From: Pseudomonas lini
GTDB taxonomy: Bacteria; Pseudomonadota; Gammaproteobacteria; Pseudomonadales; Pseudomonadaceae
DNA length: 64,000 nucleotides
Assembly (NCBI RefSeq): GCF_964063345.1
Contig: NZ_OZ061318.1
Coordinates: 372,001 to 436,000 of the forward strand
Reading direction: 5' to 3'
In this document: positions 28,003 to 38,556 of the stretch, piece after piece
How positions within the stretch are numbered: the stretch's first letter is position 1
How the letters are laid out: each line of letters starts with the position of its first letter
The notes under the pieces: model-generated
The model's input: the letters and a program-made list of their open reading frames with translations, nothing else
What the model was told of the DNA's origin: nothing
Databases searched by the model: none
Program-made: the position numbers and the translations under genes

Positions 28003-29835
28003 TTGAAGCGTCCCCTCCTCCTGCTCCTGATCAGCCTGGCCTTGAGCTCCCCCGCCAGCGCGACGATCAGCGAAAGCCATGGTTATGCGCAGTTCGGCAC
28101 GCTCAAGTACCCGGCCAGATTTACCCACTTCGACTGGGTCAACCCGCAAGCGCCCAAGGGCGGTACGTTGCGGGTGATGGCATTTGGCACCTTCGATACG
28201 CTCAACCCATACACATTCAAAGGCTCGAGCCCGGTTTCCACCGCCAACTTCCTGCAGTACGGCATCAACGAACTCAATGAACCGTTGATGGTCGGCACCG
28301 GCCAATACGCGCCGTCCGGCGATGAGCCGACCTCCAGTTATGGCTTGATTGCCCAATCGGTGGAATACAGCGAGGACCGCAGCTGGGTGGTATTCAACCT
28401 GCGCCCCGAAGCGCGTTTCCACGATGGCACGCCGATCACCGCTTACGACGTGGCGTTCTCGTACCGGTTGCTGCTCAAGGAAGGTCATCCGCAATACCGC
28501 ACCAACCTTCAGGAAGTGTCGCGGGTCGACATCCTCAACCCACGGCGCATCCGTTTCGTCTTCAAACGCGCCGGCAATCCGCTGCTGATCCTGCGCCTGG
28601 GCGAGTTGCCGGTGCTGCCCCAGCATTACTGGGAAGGTCGCGATTTCAAGGCCACCACCTTCGAGCCGCCACTGGGCAGCGGGCCGTATCGCATTACCTC
28701 GGTAACGCCCGGGCGGCAGATTGTCTTCGAACGGGTCAAGGATTATTGGGGCAAAGACCTGCCGGTCAATCGCGGCAAGTACAACGTCGATCGCATGGAA
28801 GTCGAGTTCTACCGTGACAGCGACGTGGCTTTCGAAGCGTTCAAGGCCGGCGAGTTCGACATTTACATCGAACACCAGGCGAAGAACTGGGACAACGGCT
28901 ACAACTTCCCGGCTGTGCGCCGTGGCGATGTGATCAAGGCGCAGATCCAGCACCAAATCCCGACCCAGAGCCAGGGCCTGTTCATGAACACCCGGCGACC
29001 AACCTTCGCCGAGGCCAAGGTCCGCGAAGCGCTGGGGCTGATGTTCGACTTCGAGTGGACCAACCGCACACTGTTCAGCGGCGCCTACAAGCGCGCCATG
29101 AGTTATTACCCCAACAGCGAGTTCTCCGCCACCGGGCTACCGGTCGGTCATGAGTGGCTATTGCTCAAGCCCTATCGCGATCAGTTGCCCGCCAAGTTGC
29201 TCACCGAGCCGTTCAGCCTGCCGCAGACCGAAGGGCGCGGCATTCCGCGGGAAAACATGCGCAAGGCCCTGGAGCTGCTCGCCGAGGCCGGCTGGAAGCT
29301 CAGCGGTCAACGGCTACAGAACACCATCGGCCAACCGTTGCGTTTCGAGATCCTGCTGGTCAACCCGAACCTGGAGCGCATCCTTCAGCCTTACGTCGAG
29401 AACCTCGCCAGCATCGGCATCGACGCACGGCTGCGCACGGTCGATCGCGCCCAGTACAAACAGCGCCTCGATCAGTTCGATTTCGACATGATCCTGATGA
29501 CCCTCAACCAGACCCTCAGCCCGGGCCTGGAACAATGGCAGTACTTCCACTCCAGCCAGGTCGGGGTCAAGGGCAGCAAGAATTACGCAGGCATCGCCAA
29601 CCCGGTGGTCGACCATTTGCTCGAACAACTGCTCGCCGCCCAGACCCGCGATGCACAAGTCGCCGCCGGCAAGGCGCTCGACCGGGTGCTGCTGTGGCAG
29701 CACTACATCATTCCCAACTGGTACCTCAATTATCACCGCCTGGCCTACCGCAACCGGTTCGCCTTCGTCACCACGCCGCCCTACACCCTGGGCCTGAGCG
29801 CGTGGTGGCTGAAATCTTCGGAGAAAGATCGATGA
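28003..29835 (+). CDS. nppA1: Periplasmic peptide-binding protein of an ABC importer (first of two)
   Basis: A 610-residue extracellular solute-binding protein family 5 member, related to E. coli YejA. It has a Sec signal (KRPLLLLLISLALSSPASA). The mature body has family features such as [55 protein letters not shown] and EARVREAL-like segments. The start is a TTG, the only codon that yields an intact signal peptide. It heads a five-gene rightward operon equivalent to P. aeruginosa nppA1A2BCD, which takes up peptidyl-nucleoside antibiotics and presumably peptides. Symbols follow that synteny. Confidence 0.9.
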   Translation: MKRPLLLLLISLALSSPASATISESHGYAQFGTLKYPARFTHFDWVNPQAPKGGTLRVMAFGTFDTLNPYTFKGSSPVSTANFLQYGINELNEPLMVGTGQYAPSGDEPTSSYGLIAQSVEYSEDRSWVVFNLRPEARFHDGTPITAYDVAFSYRLLLKEGHPQYRTNLQEVSRVDILNPRRIRFVFKRAGNPLLILRLGELPVLPQHYWEGRDFKATTFEPPLGSGPYRITSVTPGRQIVFERVKDYWGKDLPVNRGKYNVDRMEVEFYRDSDVAFEAFKAGEFDIYIEHQAKNWDNGYNFPAVRRGDVIKAQIQHQIPTQSQGLFMNTRRPTFAEAKVREALGLMFDFEWTNRTLFSGAYKRAMSYYPNSEFSATGLPVGHEWLLLKPYRDQLPAKLLTEPFSLPQTEGRGIPRENMRKALELLAEAGWKLSGQRLQNTIGQPLRFEILLVNPNLERILQPYVENLASIGIDARLRTVDRAQYKQRLDQFDFDMILMTLNQTLSPGLEQWQYFHSSQVGVKGSKNYAGIANPVVDHLLEQLLAAQTRDAQVAAGKALDRVLLWQHYIIPNWYLNYHRLAYRNRFAFVTTPPYTLGLSAWWLKSSEKDR

Positions 29836-31673
29836 AACCCCTACGCGCCCTGCTCTTGCAGGCCAGCGGTCTGTTGTTCGCCGGGCTGGCCTGCGCCGCC
29901 CCGCAACATGCCCTGACCCTGTACAACGAGCCGCCAAAATACCCGGCCAATTTCAAACATTTCGATTACGTAAACCCTGACGCGCCCAAGGGCGGGATCT
30001 TTCGCCAAGCAGGGTTCGGTGGCTTCGACAGCCTCAACCCGTTCATCAACAAAGGCGTGCCGGCCGACGACATCAGCATGATCTACGACACCCTGGCCAA
30101 ACAGGGTCTGGATGAGCCGTTCACTCAATATGGCTTGATCGCCAGCAAAATCGAAAAAGCCCCGGACAACAGCTGGGTGCGCTTCTACCTGCGTCCCGAA
30201 GCACGCTTCCACGACGGCCACCCGGTGCGTGCCGAAGACGTGGTGTTCAGCTTCCAGACCCTGACCAAGGACGGCGCCCCGCTCTATCGCGGCTATTACA
30301 GCGACGTAGAAGAAGCAGTCGCCGAAGACCCGCTCAAAGTACTGTTCAAGTTCAAGCACAAAAACAATCGCGAATTGCCGCTGATCCTCGGCCAGTTACC
30401 GGTACTGCCCAAGCATTGGTGGGCGACCCGCGACTTCAACAAGGGCAACCTGGAACTGCCGCTGGGCAGCGGCCCGTACAAGGTCAGCGAAGTGAAGGCC
30501 GGACGTTCGGTACGCTATGAGCGGGTCAAGGATTACTGGGGCAAGGACCTTCCGGTCAATCGCGGCTTCTACAATTTCGACGTAATGACCACCGACTATT
30601 ACCGCGACAACACCGTCGCGCTGGAAGCGCTCAAGGCCGGCCAGTTCGACTACTGGCTGGAATCGGCCGCGAAAAACTGGGCCAAGGCCTACAACATTCC
30701 GGCAGTGACCGAAGGTCGGCTGATCAAGGAAGAAATCCCGAACGGCAACCCCACTGGCATGCAAGGCTTCGTGTTCAACCTGCGCCGCCCGGTGTTTCAG
30801 GATGTGCGCGTGCGCCACGCGCTGACCCTGTTGCTGGACTTCGAATGGACCAACAAACAACTGTTCAACGGCGCCTACGCTCGCACCCGAAGTTTTTTCG
30901 AAAACTCGGAAATGGCCGCCACCGGCCTGCCGGACGCCGATCAACTGGCGATCCTCGACCCGTTCCGCGGCAAGATTCCCGAGCAAGTGTTCGGCGAGGC
31001 ATTCCAGAACCCGGTGACCGACGCCAGCGGCATGATCCGCATCCAGCAGCGCCAAGCCTGGCAATTGCTGCAAGAGGCCGGCTGGCGGATCGTCGACGAC
31101 AAAATGGTCGACGCCAACGGCAAACCGGTGACCATCGAATTTCTACTGGCCCAGACCGAGTTCGAGCGGATACTGCTGCCGTTCAAGCGCAACCTCAGTG
31201 ATTTGGGCATTGATCTGGTGATCCGTCGGGTCGACGTCTCGCAATACATCAACCGCGTGCGCTCCCGGGATTTTGACATGATCGTCGGCAGCTTCCCGCA
31301 GTCCAACTCACCGGGTAACGAACAGCGTGAGTACTGGATGACCGACGCCGCCGACAAACCCGGCAGCCGCAACTCCATGGGTTTGAAAGATCCGGTGGTG
31401 GACCAACTGGTCGAGCAACTGATCAACGCCGATTCGCGCCAAAGCCTGGTGGCCCACGCCCGAGCGCTGGACCGGGTGCTGCAATGGGGCTATTACGTGA
31501 TCCCCAACTGGCACATCAAGACCTGGCGCGTGGCGTACTGGAGCCACATCGGCCACCCGAAGGTTTCGCCCAAATATGACATCGGCATCAATACCTGGTG
31601 GGTCAAGCCCAACGCGACATTGCCGATAGAAGTCGAAACCAAACTGCAAGCCGACCCTGCGGGCACGGAGTAA
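29832..31673 (+). CDS. nppA2: Periplasmic peptide-binding protein of an ABC importer (second of two)
   Basis: A 613-residue paralogue of the preceding protein, with a Sec signal ending [14 protein letters not shown]. The two share long near-identical blocks, for example [18 protein letters not shown] here versus [18 protein letters not shown] upstream. This points to an old tandem duplication. The ATG overlaps the upstream stop by 4 bp (ATGA), so translation is coupled. The pair may widen the substrate range of one permease. Confidence 0.92.
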   Translation: MKPLRALLLQASGLLFAGLACAAPQHALTLYNEPPKYPANFKHFDYVNPDAPKGGIFRQAGFGGFDSLNPFINKGVPADDISMIYDTLAKQGLDEPFTQYGLIASKIEKAPDNSWVRFYLRPEARFHDGHPVRAEDVVFSFQTLTKDGAPLYRGYYSDVEEAVAEDPLKVLFKFKHKNNRELPLILGQLPVLPKHWWATRDFNKGNLELPLGSGPYKVSEVKAGRSVRYERVKDYWGKDLPVNRGFYNFDVMTTDYYRDNTVALEALKAGQFDYWLESAAKNWAKAYNIPAVTEGRLIKEEIPNGNPTGMQGFVFNLRRPVFQDVRVRHALTLLLDFEWTNKQLFNGAYARTRSFFENSEMAATGLPDADQLAILDPFRGKIPEQVFGEAFQNPVTDASGMIRIQQRQAWQLLQEAGWRIVDDKMVDANGKPVTIEFLLAQTEFERILLPFKRNLSDLGIDLVIRRVDVSQYINRVRSRDFDMIVGSFPQSNSPGNEQREYWMTDAADKPGSRNSMGLKDPVVDQLVEQLINADSRQSLVAHARALDRVLQWGYYVIPNWHIKTWRVAYWSHIGHPKVSPKYDIGINTWWVKPNATLPIEVETKLQADPAGTE

Positions 31674-31677
31674 TCAG

Positions 31678-32751
31678 ATGCTGGCGTATATTTTTCGGCG
31701 ACTGCTGCTGATCATCCCGACCCTGCTCGGCATTTTGCTGATCAACTTCGTGATCATCCAGGCGGCTCCCGGTGGGCCGGTGGAACAGATGATCGCCAAG
31801 CTCGAAGGCTTCGAGGGCGCCACCAGCCGAATTGCCGGCGGCGGTGCCGAAGTGTCGGTGGCGGGCTCGGCCTATCGCGGCGCCCAAGGCCTGGACCCGG
31901 CGCTGGTCAAGGAAATCGAGCACATGTACGGCTTTGATAAATCGGCGCCGGAACGTTTGTGGATCATGATCAAGAACTACGCCACCCTGGATTTCGGCGA
32001 CAGCTTCTTTCGTGACGCCAAGGTCATCGACCTGATCAAGGAAAAGATGCCGGTGTCGATCTCCCTCGGGCTGTGGAGCACGCTGATCATGTACCTGGTG
32101 TCGATCCCGCTGGGGATCGCCAAGGCGACGCGACACGGCAGCCACTTCGACGTCTGGACCAGTTCGGCAATCATCGTCGGCTACGCGATTCCGGCGTTCC
32201 TGTTCGCCATCCTGTTGATCGTGGTGTTCGCCGGCGGCAGCTATTTCGACTGGTTCCCACTACGGGGCCTGACCTCGAACAACTTCGATGAGCTCAGCAC
32301 CGGCGGCAAGATCCTCGATTATTTCTGGCACCTGGCATTACCAGTGACCGCATTGGTAATCGGCAACTTCGCCACCATGACGCTGCTGACCAAGAACAGC
32401 TTCCTCGATGAAATCAACAAGCAGTATGTGGTCACCGCCAAGGCCAAGGGCCTGACCCGCCATCGCGTGCTGTACGGCCATGTGTTTCGCAACGCCATGC
32501 TGTTGGTGATCGCCGGTTTCCCTTCAGCCTTCATCGGGATCTTTTTCACCGGTTCGTTGCTGGTGGAAGTGATTTTCTCCCTCGACGGCATGGGCCTGAT
32601 GAGTTTCGAAGCGGCGATCAACCGTGACTACCCGGTGGTGTTCGGCACGCTGTTCATCTTCACCCTGCTGGGGTTGGTGGTGAAGCTGATCGGCGACCTC
32701 ACTTACACCTTTGTCGATCCGCGCATCGACTTCGAAAGTCGGGAGCATTGA
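31678..32751 (+). CDS. nppB: Peptide ABC importer permease, YejB type
   Basis: A 357-residue inner-membrane permease starting [19 protein letters not shown], with six predicted helices and the BPD-transport inner-membrane signature (EAA loop) in [20 protein letters not shown] near 242. A periplasmic insertion of about 80 residues follows helix 1, as in YejB. It lies 4 bp after nppA2 and 1 bp before the second permease. Confidence 0.95.
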   Translation: MLAYIFRRLLLIIPTLLGILLINFVIIQAAPGGPVEQMIAKLEGFEGATSRIAGGGAEVSVAGSAYRGAQGLDPALVKEIEHMYGFDKSAPERLWIMIKNYATLDFGDSFFRDAKVIDLIKEKMPVSISLGLWSTLIMYLVSIPLGIAKATRHGSHFDVWTSSAIIVGYAIPAFLFAILLIVVFAGGSYFDWFPLRGLTSNNFDELSTGGKILDYFWHLALPVTALVIGNFATMTLLTKNSFLDEINKQYVVTAKAKGLTRHRVLYGHVFRNAMLLVIAGFPSAFIGIFFTGSLLVEVIFSLDGMGLMSFEAAINRDYPVVFGTLFIFTLLGLVVKLIGDLTYTFVDPRIDFESREH

Positions 32752-32752
32752 G

Positions 32753-33772
32753 ATGAACCTGTCTCCTCTCAATCGCCGACGTTTCGAACTGTTCAAGGCC
32801 AACAAGCGTGGCTGGTGGTCGCTGTGGCTGTTCCTGATCCTGTTCGGCGCAAGCCTTGGCGCCGAGTTGATCGCCAACGACAAACCGCTGGTGGTGCACT
32901 ACGACAACGCCTGGTACTTCCCGGCACTCAAGCGCTACCCGGAAACCGCGTTCGGCGGCGAATTCCCGCTGGAAGCCAACTACAAGAGCCCGTACATCCG
33001 CGAACTGCTCAAGGCCAAGGACGCCTGGGTCTTGTGGGCGCCGATTCCCTACAGCTACCAGAGCATCAACTACGACCTGAAAGTTCCGGCCCCTGCGCCG
33101 CCCTCGGCCGACAACCTGCTGGGCACCGACGATCAGGGCCGCGATGTGCTGGCCCGGGTTATTTATGGCTTCCGGATTTCGGTGCTGTTCGCTTTGACGC
33201 TGACCATTCTCAGCTCGATCATCGGCGTGATCGCCGGGGCTTTGCAGGGTTTTTATGGCGGCTGGGTCGATCTGGCCGGGCAACGTTTTCTGGAGATATG
33301 GTCCGGGTTGCCGGTGCTGTATTTGCTGATCATTCTGGCCAGTTTCGTGCAGCCGAACTTCTGGTGGCTGCTGGGGATCATGCTGCTGTTCTCGTGGATG
33401 AGCCTGGTGGATGTGGTACGCGCCGAGTTCCTGCGCGGCCGTAACCTTGAATACGTGCGCGCGGCCCGGGCGCTGGGTATGCGCAATGGTGCGATCATGT
33501 TCCGCCACATCTTGCCCAACGCCATGGTCTCGACCATGACCTTCATGCCGTTCATCCTGACCGGCGCCATCGGCACGCTGACCGCCCTGGATTTTCTCGG
33601 CTTCGGCCTGCCGCCGGGCGCGCCGTCCCTGGGTGAACTGGTGGCCCAGGGCAAATCCAACTTGCAAGCGCCGTGGCTCGGTATGAGTGCGTTTGCGGTG
33701 CTGGCGCTGATGTTGAGTCTGCTGGTGTTCATCGGCGAGTCCGCTCGCGATGCCTTCGACCCGAGGAAGTGA
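32753..33772 (+). CDS. nppC: Peptide ABC importer permease, YejE type
   Basis: A 339-residue permease partner. It has an N-terminal cytoplasmic stretch, a first helix (WWSLWLFLILFGASLGAEL), a long periplasmic segment with LLGTDDQGRDVLARVIYGFR, and the EAA loop NLEYVRAARALGMRNGAIMF near 236. The start chosen gives MNLSPLNRRRF; the longer frame overlaps nppB. It pairs with NppB to form the membrane channel. Confidence 0.95.
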   Translation: MNLSPLNRRRFELFKANKRGWWSLWLFLILFGASLGAELIANDKPLVVHYDNAWYFPALKRYPETAFGGEFPLEANYKSPYIRELLKAKDAWVLWAPIPYSYQSINYDLKVPAPAPPSADNLLGTDDQGRDVLARVIYGFRISVLFALTLTILSSIIGVIAGALQGFYGGWVDLAGQRFLEIWSGLPVLYLLIILASFVQPNFWWLLGIMLLFSWMSLVDVVRAEFLRGRNLEYVRAARALGMRNGAIMFRHILPNAMVSTMTFMPFILTGAIGTLTALDFLGFGLPPGAPSLGELVAQGKSNLQAPWLGMSAFAVLALMLSLLVFIGESARDAFDPRK

Positions 33773-33773
33773 A

Positions 33774-35384
33774 ATGAATCAGGACAATCTGATCGAAGTG
33801 CGCGACCTGGCTGTCGAGTTTGTCGTTGGCGAGCGTGTTCAGCGGGTGGTCGAAGGCGTGAGCTTCGATATCAAGCGCGGCGAAACCCTGGCGCTGGTGG
33901 GCGAAAGCGGCTCCGGCAAATCGGTGACCGCCCACTCGATCCTGCGACTGCTGCCCTACCCGCTCGCCCGGCATCCGTCCGGCACTATCACTTATTCCGA
34001 CCGGAATCTGCTGGACCTGAAAGAGAAAACCATTCGCCACATCCGCGGCAACCGGATTGCGATGATCTTCCAGGAGCCGATGACCTCGCTCAATCCGCTG
34101 CATTCGATCGAAAAACAGATCAACGAAGTCTTGGGCATCCACAAAGGCCTGACCGGCAAAGTCGCGACCAAACGCACGCTGGAACTGCTGGAAATGGTCG
34201 GCATCCCCGAACCGGAGAAGCGTCTCAAGGCCCTGCCCCACGAATTATCCGGTGGCCAGCGCCAGCGGGTAATGATCGCGATGGCCCTGGCCAATGAGCC
34301 GGAATTGCTGATCGCCGACGAACCGACCACGGCGCTGGACGTGACCGTTCAACTGAAAATTCTCGAACTGCTCAAGGAATTGCAGGCCCGTCTGGGCATG
34401 GCGTTGTTACTGATCAGTCATGATTTGAACCTTGTACGAAGAATTGCGCATCGCGTATGTGTCATGCAGCGCGGTTGCATCGTCGAACAGGCATCGTGCG
34501 AAGAATTGTTCCGCGCGCCGCAGCATCCGTACACGCGGGAACTGCTGGCAGCGGAGCCCAGCGGCAAACCGGCGACCAATGTGATTGGCCCGCCATTGCT
34601 GCAGGTCGAGGACCTGAAAGTCTGGTTCCCGATCAAGAAAGGCTTTCTGAAAAAGACCGTGGACCATATCAAAGCGGTAGACGGTATCAATTTCAGCCTG
34701 CCCCAGGGCCAGACTCTAGGGATTGTGGGAGAAAGCGGATCCGGCAAGTCGACGCTCGGCCTGGCAATATTGCGGCTGATCGGTAGCAAAGGCACCATCC
34801 GTTTTGAAGGCAAGCAGCTAGACTGCCTGACGCAGAGTGAAGTTCGACCGCTGCGGCGGGAGATGCAGGTGGTGTTCCAGGACCCCTTCGGCAGCCTGAG
34901 CCCACGGATGTGTGTGAGCCAGATCGTCGGCGAAGGCCTGCGAATCCACAAGATGGGCACTGAGGCAGCACAGGAACAAGCGATTATTGCGGCACTCAAG
35001 GAGGTAGGTCTGGACCCGGAAACCCGGCACCGCTACCCCCACGAATTTTCCGGTGGGCAACGGCAGAGAATCGCCATTGCCCGGGCATTAGTGCTAAAAC
35101 CGGCGTTGATTCTGCTGGACGAGCCGACTTCGGCCCTCGACCGGACCGTGCAACGCCAAGTGGTGGAGCTGCTACGTTCACTGCAAACCAAGTACAACCT
35201 GACGTATTTGTTTATCAGCCATGACCTGGCTGTCGTCAAAGCGCTGAGCCACCAGTTGATGGTGGTCAAGCATGGCCAAGTGGTCGAACAGGGAGACGCG
35301 CAAAGTATCTTTGCCGCCCCCCAACATCCGTATACACAGCAGTTGCTGGAAGCCGCTTTTCTGGCACCAGCCACTGCGCAATAA
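33774..35384 (+). CDS. nppD: Peptide ABC importer ATPase, two nucleotide-binding domains (YejF type)
   Basis: A 536-residue protein with two fused ABC ATPase halves. First half: Walker A GESGSGKSV near 43, signature LSGGQRQRVMIA near 160, Walker B ELLIADEPT near 180. Second half: Walker A GESGSGKST near 323, signature FSGGQRQRIAIA near 428, Walker B LILLDEPTSALD near 448. Oligopeptide C-terminal segments (APQHPYTRELLAA; APQHPYTQQLLEA) follow each. It drives the NppB/NppC channel and overlaps none of its neighbours, starting 1 bp after nppC. Confidence 0.95.
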   Translation: MNQDNLIEVRDLAVEFVVGERVQRVVEGVSFDIKRGETLALVGESGSGKSVTAHSILRLLPYPLARHPSGTITYSDRNLLDLKEKTIRHIRGNRIAMIFQEPMTSLNPLHSIEKQINEVLGIHKGLTGKVATKRTLELLEMVGIPEPEKRLKALPHELSGGQRQRVMIAMALANEPELLIADEPTTALDVTVQLKILELLKELQARLGMALLLISHDLNLVRRIAHRVCVMQRGCIVEQASCEELFRAPQHPYTRELLAAEPSGKPATNVIGPPLLQVEDLKVWFPIKKGFLKKTVDHIKAVDGINFSLPQGQTLGIVGESGSGKSTLGLAILRLIGSKGTIRFEGKQLDCLTQSEVRPLRREMQVVFQDPFGSLSPRMCVSQIVGEGLRIHKMGTEAAQEQAIIAALKEVGLDPETRHRYPHEFSGGQRQRIAIARALVLKPALILLDEPTSALDRTVQRQVVELLRSLQTKYNLTYLFISHDLAVVKALSHQLMVVKHGQVVEQGDAQSIFAAPQHPYTQQLLEAAFLAPATAQ

Positions 35385-35405
35385 ACCTGAAAAGAGGAGC
35401 AACAC

Positions 35406-36200
35406 ATGGGTTTTCTCGCCGGTAAGCGCGTACTGATCGTCGGTGTCGCCAGCAAGCTGTCCATCGCATCCGGCATCGCTGCCGCCATGCATCGCGAGGG
35501 CGCTGAGCTTGCCTTCACTTATCAGAACGACAAACTCAAGGGTCGTGTCGAAGAATTCGCACAAGGCTGGGGTTCGAGCCCTGAGCTGTGCTTCCCGTGC
35601 GACGTGGCCAGCGATGAAGAAATCGCCAAGGTCTTCGAAGAGTTGAGCAAGAAGTGGGACGGCCTGGATTGCATCGTGCACTCCGTCGGCTTCGCCCCGG
35701 GCGACCAACTGGATGGCGACTTCACCGAAGCCACCACCCGTGAAGGTTTCCGCATCGCTCACGACATCAGCGCCTACAGCTTCGTGGCCCTGGCCAAGGC
35801 TGGCCGCGAAATGATGAAAGGCCGCAATGGCAGCCTGCTGACCCTGTCGTACCTGGGTGCCGAGCGCACCATGCCAAACTACAACGTAATGGGCATGGCC
35901 AAGGCTTCTCTGGAAGCTGGCGTGCGTTACCTGGCCGGCTCCCTGGGCCCGGATGGCACCCGCGTGAACTGCGTATCGGCTGGCCCGATCCGCACCCTCG
36001 CCGCTTCCGGCATCAAGAACTTCCGTAAGATGCTGGCTGCCAACGAAGCGCAAACTCCGCTGCGTCGTAACGTCACCATCGACGAAGTCGGCAACGCCGG
36101 CGCCTTCCTGTGCTCGGACCTGGCGTCCGGCATCAGCGGCGAAATCATGTACGTAGACGGCGGCTTCAACACCACCGCCATGGGCAACATCGAAGAGTGA
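35406..36200 (+). CDS. fabI: Enoyl-[acyl-carrier-protein] reductase (NADH)
   Basis: A 264-residue short-chain dehydrogenase-fold enzyme for the last step of each fatty-acid elongation cycle. It has the cofactor segment [19 protein letters not shown] and the catalytic Tyr159 and Lys166 (YNVMGMAK, spacing Y-x6-K), with Tyr149 ahead of them. This is the FabI (triclosan-target) type. A strong GAGGAG ribosome site precedes the ATG. It lies 21 bp after nppD, an arrangement shared with P. aeruginosa, and is closed by a clear terminator. Confidence 0.97.
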   Translation: MGFLAGKRVLIVGVASKLSIASGIAAAMHREGAELAFTYQNDKLKGRVEEFAQGWGSSPELCFPCDVASDEEIAKVFEELSKKWDGLDCIVHSVGFAPGDQLDGDFTEATTREGFRIAHDISAYSFVALAKAGREMMKGRNGSLLTLSYLGAERTMPNYNVMGMAKASLEAGVRYLAGSLGPDGTRVNCVSAGPIRTLAASGIKNFRKMLAANEAQTPLRRNVTIDEVGNAGAFLCSDLASGISGEIMYVDGGFNTTAMGNIEE

Positions 36201-36216
36201 TCTTCGGTTAGCCGTT

Positions 36217-36246
36217 AAAAAACCCGCCTCTTCAGGCGGGTTTTTT
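36217..36246 (+). terminator. Rho-independent terminator after fabI
   Basis: AACCCGCCT-CTTC-AGGCGGGTT followed by TTTTT, with a matching A-run before it, so it may work in both directions. It closes the npp-fabI transcription unit. Confidence 0.95.
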
Positions 36247-36281
36247 ATGCCTGCAATCTTGCAGCGCACTCGATCAACTAA

Positions 36282-36371
36282 TGTGGGAGCGGGCTTGCCC
36301 GCGATTGCAGAGTGTCAGGCAACATCAATGTTGGATGTGATGACCTCATCGCGGGCAAGCCCGCTCCCACA
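36282..36371. repeat. REP pair (inverted)
   Basis: Two facing GTGGGAGCGGGCTTGCCCGC units with about 40 bp spacer, between the fabI terminator and the LysR gene stop. Confidence 0.9.
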
Positions 36372-36425
36372 ATAGTCCGCGCCGCACACAGATTTTGTGT
36401 TCACTACTCTCACAGGGGAAGGTGT

Positions 36426-37292
36426 TCAGTCGTCGATCTGTGTCAAACACCGCGCAAACAACTGCTGGATCGGCTGTGTACGCTGGCTGTAACGCTGCAA
36501 CAGCACGATCTCCCGGTAGAACGTCAGCTCACCCAACGGGATGATCCGCACCTTCGCCCCATGCTCAAGCCACAGCCCCGCCTCGGGCAATAGCGAAACG
36601 CCCAGCCCGCATTCGACCATTTTGACGATCGCTTCCAGCTCATCCAGCTCCAGAGCCACCTGTACATCAATCTGCTGCTCGCGCAAAAAGCGAGTCACCA
36701 GGCGACCACCGAAAGAATTGCGGTCGTAACGTACGTGGGGATGGTGGGCGAGCAACTGCAGCGGATCGACGCCCTCAAGATCTGCCGGTACGATCAGCAC
36801 AAACGGCTCCCGGCGAATGACTTGCACCGACAATTCCTTGGGTAATTCAAACGGCGGCTTGATCAGAATCGCCAAGTCCACCTCGCCGGTGTCCACCTGA
36901 CTCAACAGATTCAGGGACACCCCGGGCACCAGCTTCGCCTCCAGCAACGGTGCCTGTTGCCGGAGGCGCAAAAGCGCGCGCGGCAACAACCCGGTCTGGA
37001 CGGTGGCCACCGCGCCGATCTTCAATTCGCCACGAAACTCGCCGACGCTATCACTGACGGCCATGCGGCTGAAGGTCTCAAGGATTTCCCGAGCCATCGG
37101 CAACGCCCGCTGCCCCGCCGCGTTGAGAATCGCCTGACGGCCGGTGCGATCGAACAGGCGAATGCCCAATGCCTGTTCGAGATTGCGAATCTGCGCGCTG
37201 ACCGCTGACTGGGTCAGACCAATATGCATGCCTGCCGCAGCGAACGTGCCATGACGTGTCACGGCAATGAATGTTTTCAATTCGCGCAGCAT
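36426..37292 (-). CDS. LysR-family transcriptional regulator
   Basis: A 288-residue regulator with a textbook DNA-binding domain ([37 protein letters not shown]) and an effector domain starting [19 protein letters not shown]. The start gives [15 protein letters not shown]; the longer frame to 37349 covers the divergent promoter region. It is divergent from the VOC gene at 37406 with 113 bp between starts, the usual arrangement for a LysR protein and its target. The effector is unknown. Confidence 0.92.
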   Translation of the reverse strand: MLRELKTFIAVTRHGTFAAAGMHIGLTQSAVSAQIRNLEQALGIRLFDRTGRQAILNAAGQRALPMAREILETFSRMAVSDSVGEFRGELKIGAVATVQTGLLPRALLRLRQQAPLLEAKLVPGVSLNLLSQVDTGEVDLAILIKPPFELPKELSVQVIRREPFVLIVPADLEGVDPLQLLAHHPHVRYDRNSFGGRLVTRFLREQQIDVQVALELDELEAIVKMVECGLGVSLLPEAGLWLEHGAKVRIIPLGELTFYREIVLLQRYSQRTQPIQQLFARCLTQIDD

Positions 37293-37405
37293 GGGCTCAC
37301 CAATTGATCGAAATAATTTGGGCTCGCTGCAAAAACTATCGTCTTTCAATCAAAAAGCACAGGACTAAACTCGGTCTTAACGCTCAACCCGTCGAGGCAC
37401 GTCCG

Positions 37406-37831
37406 ATGCAACTGTCCCCTTTTCACTTGGCTATCCCGGTTTACGACTTAGCCGCTGCCCGGCGTTTCTATGGCGAAGTGTTCGGTCTGGAAGAAGGTCG
37501 CTCCAGCGACCACTGGGTCGACTTCAACTTTTTTGGCCATCAACTGGTGATTCATCTGGCACCGAAGAACGCTTCTCAGGAAGCCGCCCATACCAACGCC
37601 GTGGATGGCCACGACGTACCGGTGCCGCATTTCGGTGTGGTATTGGGGATGGAGGAATGGGAGACGCTGGCCGAGCGCTTGAAAGCCCTTGGCACGCGCT
37701 TCGTGATCGAACCGGGTATCCGCTTTCAGGGATTGGTGGGCGAACAAGCGACGATGTTTCTCTTCGACCCCTGCGGCAACGCCCTGGAGTTCAAGGCGTT
37801 CAAGAATATCGATCAATTGTTCGCCAAATGA
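37406..37831 (+). CDS. VOC-family protein (glyoxalase/dioxygenase superfamily)
   Basis: A 141-residue protein of the vicinal oxygen chelate fold. It begins [26 protein letters not shown] with a metal-ligand His in FHLAIPV, has [24 protein letters not shown], and ends [16 protein letters not shown] with the typical last Glu ligand. The reaction is not known. It is divergent from the LysR gene and probably controlled by it. Confidence 0.88.
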   Translation: MQLSPFHLAIPVYDLAAARRFYGEVFGLEEGRSSDHWVDFNFFGHQLVIHLAPKNASQEAAHTNAVDGHDVPVPHFGVVLGMEEWETLAERLKALGTRFVIEPGIRFQGLVGEQATMFLFDPCGNALEFKAFKNIDQLFAK

Positions 37832-37862
37832 TCCGCCCGACCATTGACGCCAGCTCCATCAT

Positions 37863-38486
37863 TCAACAATGACGAGCATCGAACTCCCGGGCGCGCATCG
37901 CCTTATCGGCCAAAGCCAGCAAGTCTTCCGCCGTCTGGTGCAACCGAGAATCAAACTCGATCTGCCCGATACTGAAGCGAATGTCATAGCCACGATGCGC
38001 CGTGGCATTGCGTTCATCGAGTATTTCTTCGAGGCGCGCTCTGATCGCGGCGATTTCCACGGCGTCGGCGCCGGTCAACAAGGCAGCAAACTCATCGCTG
38101 CCGAGCCGGCCGATCACATCGCTTTCACGAAAGGCGATGCGTAGCACATCGGCGAAGGTTTTCAGGGCATCGTCGCCCTCGGCGCGACCGTACAGCTGGT
38201 TGATGCGCTTGAAGTCATCAAGGTCGAAAAACAGCAGGGTCGCGGGTTTGCCCAACTGCTGACAGGCCTCCAGCCCCAATTGAGCCAAGGCCTCAAAGCC
38301 ATGACGATTGGAGAGCAGGGTCAATTCATCCATGCTCGCCATCTGCACGCCCATCAGCGCTTGCTCAGCCTTGCGCGCCAGGTCGCGCAATACATCGCGA
38401 TCCTGTATTGCGCTGTCGAGTGCATTCGGCGCACGCATGTCTGCGCCAGTGCCGGGTTTGAGCGGTTTGCCTGGGGTTAACATCAC
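37863..38486 (-). CDS. GGDEF-domain protein, probable diguanylate cyclase (GSDEF signature)
   Basis: A 207-residue soluble protein: a short helical N-terminus (about 1-50) and one GGDEF domain (about 52-205). The metal site is in FFDLDDFKRINQLYG. The signature reads RLGSDEFAALL, so the second Gly of GGDEF is Ser. An inhibitory-site RxxD (RESD) lies five residues before it, the spacing of a c-di-GMP product-inhibition site. No sensor, membrane helix or EAL domain is present. It may be an active cyclase or a c-di-GMP receptor; the Ser change makes activity uncertain. Confidence 0.88.
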   Translation of the reverse strand: MMLTPGKPLKPGTGADMRAPNALDSAIQDRDVLRDLARKAEQALMGVQMASMDELTLLSNRHGFEALAQLGLEACQQLGKPATLLFFDLDDFKRINQLYGRAEGDDALKTFADVLRIAFRESDVIGRLGSDEFAALLTGADAVEIAAIRARLEEILDERNATAHRGYDIRFSIGQIEFDSRLHQTAEDLLALADKAMRAREFDARHC

Positions 38487-38556
38487 TCACTCCTTGATGG
38501 ATATGAACGTTAGAGTCGCTCACACCCGATATGACTCCCTATAAACGCGCCGCTGG

